From Pyxicephalus adspersus (taxonomy: Eukaryota > Chordata > Amphibia > Anura > Pyxicephalidae): a stretch of 64,000 nucleotides of DNA. The position numbers and the translations under genes were made by a program. Under the pieces are notes generated by a model. The model was not told the DNA's origin. It was given only the letters and a program-made list of their open reading frames with translations, and did no database searches. Shown here one piece after another: positions 45,452 to 57,480 of this stretch (its first letter is position 1; every line of letters begins with the position of its first letter). The stretch is taken from NCBI RefSeq assembly GCF_032062135.1, contig NC_092866.1, positions 22,594,768 to 22,658,767 on the forward strand, read 5' to 3'.

Positions 45452-45847
45452 AAGGGGTGGGCAAACTTTTTTGGTCAGGGGCCACAATCTAAAAAAAAAC
45501 TTTCCAGAGTGGCCGGGTCTATGGTAGAGTGGGCAGGGTTTTGCCACCATGACGCCCCTGATCGTGACGTCATGATGGCAAACCCACCCACTCTCCCATT
45601 GCAGATCTAATCCTGTGATGGGAGAGTGGGTGGGGTTTTGTCACTGCACACAACCCACCCAGTCTCCCATTGCAGGCTCAGATCCGGGGACGTGTTCTGT
45701 GTCTCTGCCCGGTGCGCCCCCCAGCGGGGTCCTTCTCCTGACCCTGCTCGGGGTGGCACCGGCCAGAGCCACGGAACACCCAAAGGGCTGGATAAACATC
45801 CCTATTGGGCCGTATACGGCCCGCGGGCCGTAGTTTGCCCATGCCTG
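45452..45847. mobile_element. hAT-type non-autonomous transposon
   Basis: Left end AAGGGGTGGGCAAACTTTTT, right end GGCCGTAGTTTGCCCATGCC, clear hAT-style termini. The interior contains two nearly identical ACCCACTCTCCCATTGCAG segments and GGCACCGGCCAGAGCC, a motif also in the element at 9214. No 8-bp flank duplication survives. Frames inside are not genes. Confidence 0.85.
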
Positions 45848-46478
45848 CCATAGACACTGGGTCTTTCTCCAGACCCCGCGGGGGGGGGACCATCAAATAA
45901 TTTTTTGCAAAATAAAAGTGGACACGCGTGCCCATTCTCGAAAAAAGTGAGGGCACTGCGTTTTCACCCATGTCCGCCCCACTACACCCCTGACCTCCAA
46001 CTCAGGGACAGCTGGGAGGAATGACAAGAAACAGTCTTTCCAAATCAAGGACAGGTAGGGGTGTGAAAGGGGACAGTAGGGACTTCCAAAAGTAAAGAAC
46101 ATTTTTCAAACTTGCAATATCCCCAGTGTCATCATTGTCCCTGTCCTTTTCTAAGAGTGTCAAATAACTCTCTATGCACATAAACGTTTTGTAGTTTTTA
46201 GGGAAGATGCCAAGAGGAATGGTATAGAATGTACTATAGGTGACATCTGTGAGTGTGCTTGGGTTGCTCAATCTAAAATGGCGGTGCCCAGCATCAGCGT
46301 CACGCCTTTTTTCGATACAATGTAGACTTTTTACAAAAAATATGTTATATAGATTTATAATCCAATGGGAAGATTATAAAAAATGACTAGATTAAAAACA
46401 GGGTCTGTTTAATGTTACTAGAGTAAATAGAGTTTGCCATTGAAGGTATATATGTGTTGGCACAACTTTTTAGGGTAC
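45848..46478. other. Probable older transposon, unclassified
   Basis: A GC-rich start (CCCCGCGGGGGGGGGACC) is followed by mixed sequence with CCCAGTGTCATCATTGTCCC. It is unlike unique flanks, but no termini or domain are seen. Confidence 0.3.
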
Positions 46479-46801
46479 ATTTGCACCTCTGTGCAAATGA
46501 GCGTCATCAGCATTATCCTTTTCTCAGCCAATCAGAGAGCACTAGAGGTTTAGGGTGTCGAGGATCGCACACTAAGCTGATCAATAAATGCAGCCGTGGC
46601 TGCATTCATTGATCAGCACAGCCCGCAATCCCCGGGCACTAGAGGTAATTAACCTCTAATGCCCGGGGATCGCACACAGGAGGATTACCAGGGCTGCATG
46701 AATTAATGCAGCCCCAGGAATCCTCCTGTAATTATTTCCTGGAACTTCTGATGGTTCAGCAAAATCAGTACACCCAAATTTCGCGGACCCATCGGAAGTT
46801 C
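46479..46801. repeat. Cluster of five consecutive inverted repeats
   Basis: Hairpins: 46479-46498 (ATTTGCAC / GTGCAAAT, 4-base loop); 46576-46617 (20-base arms, 19 matching, starting GCTGATCAAT); 46628-46670 (19-base arms, 18 matching, starting ATCCCCGGGC); 46677-46728 (23-base arms, 20 matching, starting CAGGAGGATT); 46742-46801 (GAACTTCTGATGG facing CCATCGGAAGTTC). GCACTAGAGGT recurs at 46539 and 46636 and GGATCGCACAC at 46562 and 46667, so part of the cluster is a duplicated module of about 100 bp. No coding frame. Confidence 0.85.
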
Positions 46802-49284
46802 AAAGAAATTTTCACGAGAATGCCAGAGGCGCTCATGCCTAGTTAGGAGGTACATACAACAGAGGTATGTAGTGTCATAGCTTCAGTATTCAAGTTTGAG
46901 AAGACAATGTTGTTGTTGGGAACAGAGTTTCCTTTGGCACAAAGAATGTGGATAAGCAGAAAAAGCTTCTGGCCTTTGAACTAAACTAAGCCATTAAGTG
47001 AAATGATTCAACTCACACTCGTGCAGTTTTTTCCATATTTTTGTATATTGAAGTGGTAGGTTGGCCCAACAGACTGTAAAAGACAAATATATTCCTAAAT
47101 ATATCTGTAACCTGTAAGCTACTGTAACTAAACCTTTGTAGATGCTCTTCTATACTTCTCCTCATTAGTGCAGCAGACTATGGGGGATTCTAGCCAAGAA
47201 GATTCCTGAGATCCCTGGGCCACAGTAGCAGCAAATATAACCGTAGTTCAGAAATGTGACTAGGAAACTGACTGATTATGGGGAAAAAGGAAACTTGCCA
47301 TTTTTGCATTTTTTTGTTAGACCAGAAGCAAAAACACTAAATGTATATCTACATGGTAGCAGTTTAGACTTCTTATACATATATAGATTTTTGAAAGGTA
47401 AACTGTTTTGCCAGAATGGAGTAGTTTATGTGTATTGAATCGACCATTGTCACCTGCACAGCTCAAACTATAGATAAAAGCTTCAGATGTGTGTAGTCCA
47501 CTCTTGTCCCCAGGAAAAAATGTAAATTGGCTTTTGTAATTACTAAAATGGCAAAAGGAGGCCCGTAACAGTTTATGTTAAACCAAAATGTATGCAGCGG
47601 GACACTCTTCCAAAGGAACTTTATAATGATGGAGAAGGATAGGGGACAAGAATCACCTCTAGAGTAATACACTTCTGTAAGAAGCTTTAATATATTTCCA
47701 AAGTAAGTACCTGAATTATAACAAAAATTAATTATTAGTTCTGTGTCCCTGAATTAGGATAGACCAGCAACTGTTTGCCTGCATGCGACCCCAGCAAATT
47801 GAATACATTTTTCCAGTAACTATGAAAACTAACACTGGCACTACCTTGTTGTTAAATTATTCTAATAATTTATTTATATGCCAGCATATTCAGTTTCAGT
47901 GTACCATAGGCCATGAATCATACACAGTGGCATCATGCCAGGGTCATATTTTGTTCCATGTGAGGATTAGTTTTGTCTTGGAAAAACATCAAACTCAGTA
48001 ATAAATATGTAATTTGGAAAGCTGTTTACATGTATTTTTTATTTTATATATGTAAATTAGGTGAAAAGGTATTAGGTTTATTTTATAAAGTTGTACATAC
48101 CCATTATGTTCCGATATGTGATTGACTGAATATAACAATCACATTCTTGAATAAAAACACATTTTCACTCGGTTAATGGTATGTTATAAGGCAAAGCATA
48201 CAAGTCATATAGAATATAGGAAGTTCATATAGCTCAAGCCTACCCACCAGTGCCATATACAGCAGAGAAGTAACTATATCTTTTGTGCTAATCCACCTAG
48301 TATTTTAACTCGTTTTATTATTTTGCACAGGATTCAGAACTTCCAATATATTCAGGGTCAGCATCCTCTGGCTTAACAATAAACTAAACAATGATAAGTG
48401 ACCACAGAGTCCACACTTTTAAGGTGCTAGAAGAACATTTTCTGCAAATAGTAAAGTTCTAATCTCTTGTCCCTATCACAAACGCCATTCCATCCATGAC
48501 TTTACCATATTTTACGACTCAATAAAATAACAATCAGAAAGTGACAAGATACAATTATTCAATTTTCTGAAACTAGACCTTATACATTTTGACTAAATAT
48601 GTATTAGTATTATGTCAACATCACTTTGATTCACTCTCACAGAGATTTGATATAATTAAAAGCATGCAAGGTGCCTTCCAACATTTTAGAGTATGCAGTG
48701 ATTTATTTTCTAAGTAGATGAAGTATGTGAAAACCATATTGGCATTATGTTATTTTTCTCACATAAGTGTAAAAATAAAACAATATGATGTACTGATTCC
48801 AGATCATAGGTTTACATGAAAACTGTCCCTCCTTTGTAGTGTATTCTCATGTTTTACTGAAAAGCATAATCCCAATAGTTGCAACAACCTACCCACCCCC
48901 TTCCAAATTCTATTTAATAGTACATGGACAGGTAGAAGACCAAAACCTCAAAGTCTATAGAGAACTGAATCATCTTTTCCACCTTGTTGGACCAACACTG
49001 CCTAGGTTCTTCAACATCACTAGATGGATTTCTCCACTTCTCTAGCCAAAGTTATAGCAGCTCTGGGATTCCATACAATCCACAAATTTCAGTGGTACCA
49101 TCTACTCTGAGGGCACCTGTGCTGGATTTCCACCTTTCAACACTTGTTTTGATGTGTAGCCAAAATTGTTTATGTCTTTCTCTAGGTTCCCTTCAAATCT
49201 CTTCCATTCCTTTTGATTTGATGCTTACTTTGCAGTACTAGACTAATTTTCATAAAAACATAGAAACAGGTAAATTGCCCTACA
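46802..49284. other. Long unannotated AT-rich stretch
   Basis: At 47868-47905 TTTATTTATATGCCAGCATA may be a very decayed L2 tail. Two overlapping frames at 48839-49241 have no domain. Nothing else recognised. Confidence 0.3.
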
Positions 49285-49380
49285 TATTTATTTATGCATT
49301 TATATGGCACTATTATTTTCTATAGCACTCAACAAAGTTTATAGTCATGGCACTGAGAGTAACTCACAATATAAATCCAT
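49285..49380 (-). mobile_element. Decayed SINE tail
   Basis: ATTTATATGGCACTATTATT, then TAGCACTCAACAAAGTTTAT and AGTCATGGCACTGAGAG follow the minus-strand order of the SINE 3' part (TTTATAT-GC, GCACTGTACAAAGTCCATAG, TCATGTCACTAGCTG). Confidence 0.6.
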
Positions 49381-51060
49381 ATCTTAGCCATTTGGCAATA
49401 ACATAAAAGCCAATGGGGAAAGCCAATGTAGTAGCCGAACACTACACTGCAGGTAGTGTCTTTGTCTAAAGGTCACCATGGGGTAAGCCATTGGGCATAT
49501 CAGACATAGGATGAAGGGTCTGATACTATTCTCTTTAAACACAACGAGGCAAGACAACTGTGTAAACCAGGTATGGACAATGATTTTTGGAAGATGGAAA
49601 AATAGTTTCCTGAATGAAACCATAATAAAGTTACATTAATCTGACATATTTCTCTGAAGTTATGGGGAGAAAACATTTATTTGTAAATTATAGAAACGGG
49701 TCATTAATGAAAAGTTACCTTTTTAATTCAGATTCACTGATCTTCTTAAAAAGAAATGTTGTAAGACACAGGGAAGGAGGGGGTCGTCTGTAATAGTTTT
49801 ACAGTGCACTCCCATTTCTTAGGGGTACACTCATGTTTTCACCTACGTATTTATGATACCATGATACATTTACAGTCATAGACAAGACACTCAGCAATTT
49901 TGGAATCTCTTCATTTGCTATAAACATTTATACCATGTTAATATCATATTACACATTGGAACTTGTCCCTGAATTGTTACTACTTTACTAAGGTCCATTT
50001 CACTAGTTGTTCACAATCTGGTGACAAAACAAGAATAAACACATTGAAACAATTAAGAAGGCTAATGGCTGGCTTTGAAGAGATGAAAGTACACCGGTAA
50101 CATGACAAGCTGCGCAAAACACAGACTGACATTTATATAAAATGACACTGATGTTGCTTATTTAAAAGAACCAGAAAACCTAAAAAACATGTTTCTTTAT
50201 ATAAAAGAACTATTAAACAAACTGCACAAATACATTCTACTTAGAGGTGTATGTTTCATTTTTTAAGGCAACTGTTTAGTCAACAGATTTTAACTGCTGC
50301 AAAATTACAGTGTGGAGGAGGGGGTAGATGATACATCGGCAAGTTTACTCCTTTCTGTAATATGATGTAAACCCAACAACATGAACAATGTTTTTTTTAT
50401 ATCACTATATGCTGATGTATATATATATGGAGTTGTCATATTTTATATTTATGAGGTATGTACACAGTGATGGTCAACACTTTATCTGAATATAAAATTG
50501 TGTTTAATACTTTTGACAAAATAAAAAAAAGAAGGCTGAAGTGCTTTGAAAATTATAGCTGTTCATGATATATATTTAAAGCATAGAATACATACATTTG
50601 TTATCCATGTCTGAGTATTGTGTAACCAACAATATTTGGATGAAATAAAAAAACACTCTATTCCATTAGAACTGTGCTAGAGTTAAAGACGTTTACCTAA
50701 GCTAAGTTTTTTAAACTGTTTCTCCTATAGTCAGGCTAAAAGTCCTCAAATCCAGAGAATATATTGTATAATTGTATATATACAAATAATTGTATATATA
50801 CAAAGTGTATTGTATATATACAAATAATATTGTGAATCTTCTAACACCTATTTACAGCCCCTTCATTCATTCTTGTCCTCATTTTTTTCCAACAAAACAG
50901 AACTACTGGAGTAAGAAATGGTGCTTTCACTTTATACTGATTTAAATATAGTAACTGTCCTGGAAAATTTGAAATATTTGGATGAACCCTCATTTGTATG
51001 AAGCATCCCATGTCCTAAAATTATTGGTCCAACCTTCAATGTTCTTCCCCTTGACATACT
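49381..51060. other. Unannotated AT-rich stretch
   Basis: Contains a short tandem of self-complementary units at 50764-50831 (own entry). The 79-codon minus frame at 49384-49623 has no domain. Confidence 0.3.
50764..50831. repeat. Tandem palindromic units, TTGTATATATACAA
   Basis: Three copies of the self-complementary 14-mer TTGTATATATACAA, separated by ATAA or AGTGTA spacers. Confidence 0.88.
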
Positions 51061-51284
51061 GGCCCTGATTTATTAAAGCTCTCCAAGGCTGGAGGGGATA
51101 CACTTTCATCAGTGAAGCTGGGTGATCCAGCAAGCCAGAATGGATCTGGTCCAGGATTCAAAAACATTTGCTAGCAAATAGCAAATGACTTTGAAGAAAC
51201 CCATTCCAGATTTACTGGATCACCCAGCTTCACTGATGAAAGTGTATCTTCTCCAGCCATGGAGAGCTTTAATAAATCAGGCCC
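51061..51284 (-). mobile_element. Palindromic MITE, subfamily A, well preserved
   Basis: GGCCCTGATTTATTAAAGC to CTTTAATAAATCAGGCCC, both arms nearly complete (ACACTTTCATCAGTGAAGC, GCTTCACTGATGAAAGTGT). The centre reads GGTCCAGGATTCAAAAACAT, TTGCTAGCAAATAGCAAATG, so it lies in minus orientation. It is among the best copies for reconstructing the fold. Confidence 0.95.
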
Positions 51285-52146
51285 ATTGACTTTTACTGCT
51301 CACAATTTATACTGTGTAGAAACAAATATTTGTTTTGTTGCTAGTCTATTTATTTCAATTGTGTTACCTACTGTTTATTATGGGATGTTGCTATGTTATA
51401 GAAAAGATCAAGAAATGGTATTTACGCTTAAGTGGTTTCATGAAATATATTTTGCATGTTCACCATTACCACACTCACAAAGAGTACATGAGAACAAAAC
51501 CCTACTTCTACATCAAAATAGCCACCTTCACACCGAAATACAAGAAAGCATGGTTAAGAAAAATTAATATTTATTATATTTTTTTCCTTGTTATTATATG
51601 TATGCACATTATCTATTATATAAGTGTAACTAAGTCAACACATAAAAAAGTCCACAGGGCATATCACTTGCAGTCCAATGAAACCCCAGGTGAGCATGTG
51701 TTTTGACAGGGGGCAAGGATTGTTCACTTAGTTTACCCGGCCAAAACCTGGTGACCCATTTTCTCAGAAGATATGCAATATCAAGTAATAGACTGAAATC
51801 TGAAGATGAAGTGCTCAAAGAACAGTCTCTTTTCATCTATCATCTTTCATCTTTCATCAGTGGTAATTAGAAAATGTTACACTTACCAGGACCTCAATAG
51901 TATTCTTCATAAAGCTGCACAATATCTGCACACTCCACTGTATTCCTATTACCTACATGTTTTTATGCCCTACACTTATATTTATAGTAAGGACATTTCC
52001 ATACAGTTTTAGGGTGCCTAGCTAAAAAGGAAACAGATAAAATTGCAAGGAGTGGAAGTATAGGCGAAAGTGGGTACGCAATAGGAAGAATTTGTTGCAG
52101 AATATCTGGTGTATAACACATAGAAGGTGTGCTTAACATACATATT
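51285..52146. other. Unannotated stretch
   Basis: A 123-codon plus-strand frame at 51335-51706 is rich in Tyr, Ile, Lys and His, and a second frame overlaps it. There is no domain, signal or splice context, and the composition follows the AT bias. No repeats recognised. Confidence 0.3.
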
Positions 52147-52350
52147 GGGCCTGAAAGCTCTACAAGACTGGAGAAGATCAACTATCATGGGTAAACCAGG
52201 CTGATCCACAAAACCTGGAATGGATGTGGTCCAGAATTGAAATCAGTTGCCAACTAATTGTAAATGATTTTGAAGAAATCCATTGCGGTCACCCAGGTTT
52301 TCCCATGATAGTCTATATACTCCAGTCTTGAAGAGCTTTATAAATCAGGA
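52147..52350 (-). mobile_element. Palindromic MITE, subfamily B
   Basis: GGGCCTGAAAGCTC at left; AACTATCATGGGTAAACCAG, GATCCACAAAACCTGGAATG and GTGGTCCAGAATTGAAATC; right end AGAGCTTTATAAATCAGG. The ATTTATTA part of the left terminus is deleted. Confidence 0.88.
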
Positions 52351-52559
52351 TTATTATGTTTACCTAATAATATAAAAGTTAGATTCCTGGAGTCTTTTTT
52401 AAAGTCTGTGTCATCTCTTTTTATTGCAGTTTATTACATTGACAAAAATACACATTTTTCCTTCTACTTTATACAATATGCCCCAGGTTTATTGTTATAT
52501 AGGAGCAGACACAAAATTTTACCATTTCCCTGCCCTGTAGAATTCTATTCTTGATGTTT

Positions 52560-53190
52560 AAGTGAATCAACAAGGTTTTCATTAAACAGCTGTCTCCTTT
52601 CTTCTGAAATTCATGCCTGCAACAAATCATTTGAAAGAAATCTTCTGGGGAAATGCCTCCAATATGTATAATTAATAGTTGTTAGGATGATGTGAAAATG
52701 TTAACATAATCCCAATTACAAATCATAATAATAAGTTTAGTGCTCGCAGGCTTGACAAGATCACAGTGATACCATTTTGCAATATGAGACTCCAGACAGC
52801 AGGTGAGCATGAAAAATGTACATAATGGCAGTCTTACCAGGCGTCTCCGTTTCCCTACAATAGGTATAATGTTCCATCTGTCCTTCCTGCTAATGAGTTA
52901 AAATATTATTGTTACAACTGCTGGGAAAAAAGATATGGAAGCATCAATAAATGGAAGGATTGCAATGCACTAACTAGTAGTTAATTAATTATAAAGATTA
53001 CACACTTTACACATCAACAATTTTCATATCTAATAAGTATAAAGATTTCAGTAGATGTAATGTATAACTTATGTCATTTATTTATTATTTTTAGTTTGTT
53101 ACATGTCAGTACCTCTGATCCCCTGCGGCCAATTTCTATCATATAAATGAAATCCAATAATTGGCTTGGGCAGTTTGTTGCTATCTGCAG
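52560..53190. promoter_or_regulatory. Candidate conserved non-coding block
   Basis: Repeat-free, mixed composition, with TATAATTAATAGTTG, CAATTACAAATCATAATAA, GGTATAATGTTCCATCTGTC and CTGCTAATGAGTTAAAATA. No long frame. Weak inference. Confidence 0.22.
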
Positions 53191-53599
53191 AATAAATCTA
53201 CTTTTAAATAGCTGCCAATATAAACTTTACACATAAACAATTATAATATGTTTTATTGATAATAGTGAAAACTGTCACCACCTCCAGCTTAAACCTTGAT
53301 TCTCCTGATGGAGGAAATACAATCTAAGATCTGTGTGTGGCAGTGACAGAGTTCAGACATGGTAACAGAGGAGAAGAAAACTCCCCTGTCCCTGCTCATA
53401 GATCTGCCTCCTCCTTACAGTTTCCTCCTCCCTGTCCAGGACATTCCAAAAAAATTTGCTAGGATCTATGAGTTTACAGGTAATAAATACTTATAAAATT
53501 TTAGCTAATCTCTTAATGGTTTTAAACAAAATATAATACTTAATGAACTGATCTTTAAGCGTAGGAAGATTATGTAGAAAAGACGACTCTATGACTTCC
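53191..53599. other. Unannotated, part possibly transposon-derived
   Basis: From 53270 to 53460 CACCACCTCCAGCTTAAACC and CTGCCTCCTCCTTACAG stand out as GC-richer. No termini seen. Confidence 0.3.
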
Positions 53600-53868
53600 A
53601 AGCAAACACCAGTCATGTCACTTGGTGTCCCTACTTCAGTCATATGTCATTATTGTAGTCTAAGGTCATTTTTTTAGGGGAAACCAATTAATCTAACTGT
53701 GTGTTTTTGGAATGTGGGAGGAAACCAGAGTACCTGGAGGAAACCCATGCAGACACGGGAAGAACCTGCAAACTCCATGCAGATAGTGTCCTGGCCAGGA
53801 TTCGACCCTGGGATGTAGTGCTACAAAGGCAAGAGTGCTAACCCCTCAGCCACTATGCTTCTATTTTC
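53600..53868 (-). mobile_element. tRNA-like SINE, reverse orientation
   Basis: On the minus strand: AGTGGCTGAGGGGTTAGCAC (A box), TCTTGCCTTTGTAGCACTAC, the B box GGTCGAATCC, GGCCAGGACACTATCTGC, ATGGAGTTTGCAGG, TCCAGGTACTCTGGTTTCC, CATTCCAAAAACACAC and ATGACCTTAGACTACAATAATG. The 3' tail with TATAAAT is missing. The intact B box makes it the best copy for the tRNA-like head. Confidence 0.92.
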
Positions 53869-55144
53869 CGGCCTTCGATTCTCCAAAAGAACATGGTGGA
53901 TATTATCGGGGGATTTATGAACGAATACAGAGAGCTCCTTTATTGGGGATAACTGCCTCCTTCCAGGAGAAAAAGTACATTATAACCTTCTATCCCCAGT
54001 TATGTTGATCATGATTTCCATTGATATAATCCTCATCAATCAGAACGGCCCATTGCTTTGCCAATGTTTTTTTCACAGTGCTAAATACCAGACTCACCAA
54101 CACCAAGGTTTAGAAAGAGATATTTAAGTGCTGAGTTGAAAATGATTACATGTTTACTATCAAACAAGAGCAACCAATTGGAAAACCTTTATTTTTTTTT
54201 CTTCTCAAATTGTATTCAAATTTTTATTCTTGTCAATTTGTTTCCCATGTTATTGTTTTCTGAATATAGACATTTTCACCACATGGGTAAATATTATTTT
54301 TAAGATAGAAAATTATTATTTGCAGTTATTTCTTTAATGGTATAGAATATTACTTTTATGGTCTGTGTCCATTTTCCTGGTTAATGCCTAATTTTGTCAC
54401 TTACTGTCTTTTTATTTATTGGCAAATACATGGCTTATATATATTGGCTTAGATGTATTTTCACATTACATGTATATCTGTTCAAACACTTATCACTGGA
54501 GGTTTACAATTAATAGTCATCTAATATTGTATGAGTTTCAAAAAACCCATATAGGTCTACCTGTAAATATTAAAACATTATTGGCTATAAGGTGCCCATT
54601 ATTTTGTAAATGTCGGTAACATTTTCCCTGGATTGCCTGCCTAAGTAAAGCATTGTTCCTGGTAGAAATCACCACATTATCCTATCTAATTCTTTCAAAT
54701 GCGTCAGCCTCTCCCCCATAATAAGCACTTAGAGAGAAGGGATGATTCTAGTTGACAGGACAAACACTCCCACTAAATCAACCTGCTCTCATCATCTATA
54801 TTGTCCATCTGTTTTTTTTTTTACTTCCAAATTCACTGTAACCCTTTTATGTGAAGACCTGAATATATGAAATAATTTCCAATTGGGAACTACAAAAATG
54901 CATCATTCAAAAAGGATCTCCAGTTGAAAAACAACATTTAGATGTAAATATACCATGAGTGAGTAAAACATTTTACCGCACAGCAAAGCATTGCACACCA
55001 GCTATTGCAAAACATCATGCAATGGACTTTTTGTGATTTATATACATTCCCTGTCCTGTTCAGAAGTAGCATTGAGTCAATGTAAAGCATCCTCCTGCCT
55101 ACTTTATTTTGTGAAATTTGTGTAATGTGACTCACTTTCTTATT
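53869..55144. other. Unannotated AT-rich stretch
   Basis: No gene or family recognised; T-run at 54812. Confidence 0.3.
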
Positions 55145-55508
55145 CTGTCATTAGTGAAAGACCAACTACATGGACAAATGTTTGACAATTTTGTTTGACA
55201 ATTTTGTGCTTCCAACCTTGTAGTTTGGGGAAGGTCCATCAGTTCTATCATCTGTGCCCATGAATACAAAGCTAGGTCCATTAAGACACGAATCTGGTTT
55301 GGAAACACCTTGGGAATAAAATAGAATTTTGTTTGTCTTGTAGTGGAACATAGGTTCCTTACCTCAAAAGAGGAAATTTCCACAGACACACTTTAAAATC
55401 TTTTGAAAAAAGTTGCCGAAACGCAAAGGGGGCAAAACTTATGGTTTTGGGATAAGGTAATGTAAGAGTGATGTTCAGGGGACCCAACACTTTTGGCCTT
55501 GTAGTGTA
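55145..55508 (+). pseudogene. Tc1-like transposon, 3' part with decayed transposase
   Basis: The plus strand carries the last part of a Tc1/mariner-type transposon. A short frame near 55215-55320 gives CAHEYKARSIKT, matching the C-A-P-V-H-K-A-R-S-I-K-T part of Tc1-like transposases (the region after the second catalytic Asp), with WFGNTLG after it. A stop follows and most of the DDE domain is missing. Downstream, TTTCCACAGACACAC, AAGTTGCCGAAACGCAAAGG and the terminal CCCAACACTTTTGGCCTTG, TAGTGTA correspond in order to the 3' end of Tc1-like elements that finish with 'AATACTTTTGGCAATATAGTG'. The left half is absent. The minus-strand frame of 85 codons over it is not a gene. It was probably an intact fish/frog-type Tc1 element before decay. 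Confidence 0.8.
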
Positions 55509-55812
55509 TCTACTAGACATAAATAATGTTTGTAACGATACGATCGTTCAAAAATAATCCACCAATAATGTACACAAACTAGAACGATGCAGGAACTAGA
55601 GAAATTGTACTTCAGAACAATCCACGATCACTGAATGACCGTACACACAATAGATTGCGAACGATCGTCGCCCAATCAGATCCGACGGGACAGTCGTTCA
55701 TTTCCAGTGACTTTCCTAGTTTGATGGCGTCGTTGGCAGTCTTTTTTTGTTAAAGATTATTCGTCAATCGTTCGTTTCCAAATACAATTATTGCACGTAT
55801 GTACGTAGCCTA
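55509..55812 (+). mobile_element. ACG-type MITE, left end lost
   Basis: Begins inside the family at about GTTTGTAACGATACGATCG, then CACCAATAATGTACACA, CGATCACTGAATGACCG, TACACACAATAGATTGCG, AACGATCGTCGCCCAATCAG, and ends CAATTATTGCACGTATGTAC, GTAGCC followed by TAA. It abuts the Tc1 remnant, and the left terminus is missing or was never resolved there. Confidence 0.85.
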
Positions 55813-55879
55813 AAAGTTATTTAAAGTGTCCCTACATGGTAAAACTGTTTGTGATTAGTAGTAATTGTTTCATATCTAT

Positions 55880-56083
55880 GAACCTGATTTATTAAAGCTC
55901 TCCAAGGCTGGAGAGGACACACTTTCATCAGTGAAGCTGTGTGATCCAGTAAACCTGGAATTGGTTTCTTCAATGTCATTTGCTATTTGCTTGCAAATGT
56001 TTTTAATCCTGGACCATATCCATTTCCGATTTGCTAAATCCCCCTGCTTCTCAGTTCTTGAAAAGCTTTAATACCTCAGGCCC
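55880..56083 (+). mobile_element. Palindromic MITE, subfamily A, right arm decayed
   Basis: GAACCTGATTTATTAAAGC, ACACTTTCATCAGTGAAGC, AGTAAACCTGGAATTGG, TTTGCTATTTGCTTGCAAATG, AATCCTGGACCATATCC; right end CTTTAATACCTCAGGCCC with the TGATGAAAGTGT block deleted. Confidence 0.9.
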
Positions 56084-57480
56084 GATGTGTCTATCTCCAC
56101 ATGTGATACACTTCTCAAAATTTGTCTATGTTGCATGGCAGGCTTATGTTAAAATCAATACTGGATACATAGGAGTACAAGATTTTGGGCAGGTAAAACA
56201 ACTCATATAGTTCACCCCCTATATGTAGCTTTTTGTTGTTTAAATGTAAGTATTTAAATGTATGTATTACATGAATATATAGAAAATATATATTAACATA
56301 CACAGAAAAAAGACCATTAAATTAATAAAAAACATGAATAAATGACAAAATAAATTGCAATTAATAAATACATTGTAATAACATGCAATAATAATATTAA
56401 CTTTATTGTAAATGTTGACTGCAACTTGTAGGTTTTATAGAGCAGATGGGTATTAGCCCTCCATATCAAGCATGTTACATATGAAAAACAAATAGATTTG
56501 TTTGAGGGCTAATGCAGGTTTTATGACATTACAATAAATGTGGTTTGTTTAAAGTGCTTGCCTGGTGGACTGAATCCGTGCAGTTCTCAATTATCTTACG
56601 TCTGCTAGTAAATAATATTGTAGGCCTTTCTGATTTGAATCCTTCATACATCAAACAATACATCCATGTTGAGCAATAAATAAAATTACAGAATAATGTG
56701 GATTAGCCATAAAAGTAGAGAGGTGTTTCTGAATCCTGCAGAGTTATTTAGCATTGTTACTGTACTCTAAACTGACTTTGATTTAATATGCAAAAAGCAG
56801 AGAACTTGTTTTTAGACCATGTCTTAGATACACCAAGTGTAGTAACCCGTAACCCACAACGCTAATCAGAAATCATATTTTAATGGTTTTGACTGTACCA
56901 ACTTGATGAAAGGTGAGATGTGACAGTATGTACTTACTATACTATATCAATGGAATAGTCTTGTCACCCTGGGGCAAGAAGGGTGCTAGCATTACTGAAC
57001 ACCCCCTTTCTTCTCATCGCCGCAACATACGGGAGAAAGGTTTTATAATTCACAGAGCTAAACTGAACATGGCTACTAATAATGCACTTATGGAACATCT
57101 AAAACAAACTTATATATATATATAACCATAAGGGAGCAAATACCAGAGGTTTACTCACACTTTAAAGATTTAAAGACAAACTCATTTATTTAAGATAAAG
57201 GATTTAAAGATAAACTCTTTAAAGATAACTCTTTTCATAAAAAGAATATATGTGTTTATCATATCTTTACAAAAAAGGACACCTCTTTGCCTCTGCCTCT
57301 AATAGACACCTACCCACTGTTCCTGATGGTAAGTTCATACCTTTCACTTATGCAACACTTTTTATGATCTTCTGGTATCTCTATGATGGTACAACATGCA
57401 TGGATGATGACATTCAATCATATTATTTTTGCCTTAGGCTTATATTGAATTTGTAGGTCTCAATGTTACACTACGCTTTG
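56084..57480. other. Mostly unannotated; candidate regulatory part and short repeats
   Basis: Repeat-free mixed sequence at 56430-56800 (GTGGTTTGTTTAAAGTGC, TTTAGCATTGTTACTG) could be regulatory. At 57160-57240 TTTAAAGATAAACTC units repeat three to four times. Near 57297 a pyrimidine-rich tract and AG are followed 23 bp later by GTAAGT, which would make an unusually small exon and is not called. Confidence 0.3.

Noticed and set aside
51335..51706. 123-codon open frame, among the longest in the window
   Set aside because: Composition follows the AT bias (Tyr, Ile, Lys), a second frame overlaps it, and there is no domain, splice signal or conserved motif.
55132..55389. 85-codon minus-strand frame
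   Set aside because: Antisense to the Tc1-like transposase remnant.
57297..57335. 23-bp microexon between a pyrimidine tract with AG and GTAAGT
   Set aside because: Such signal pairs occur by chance and no neighbouring exon was found to support it.
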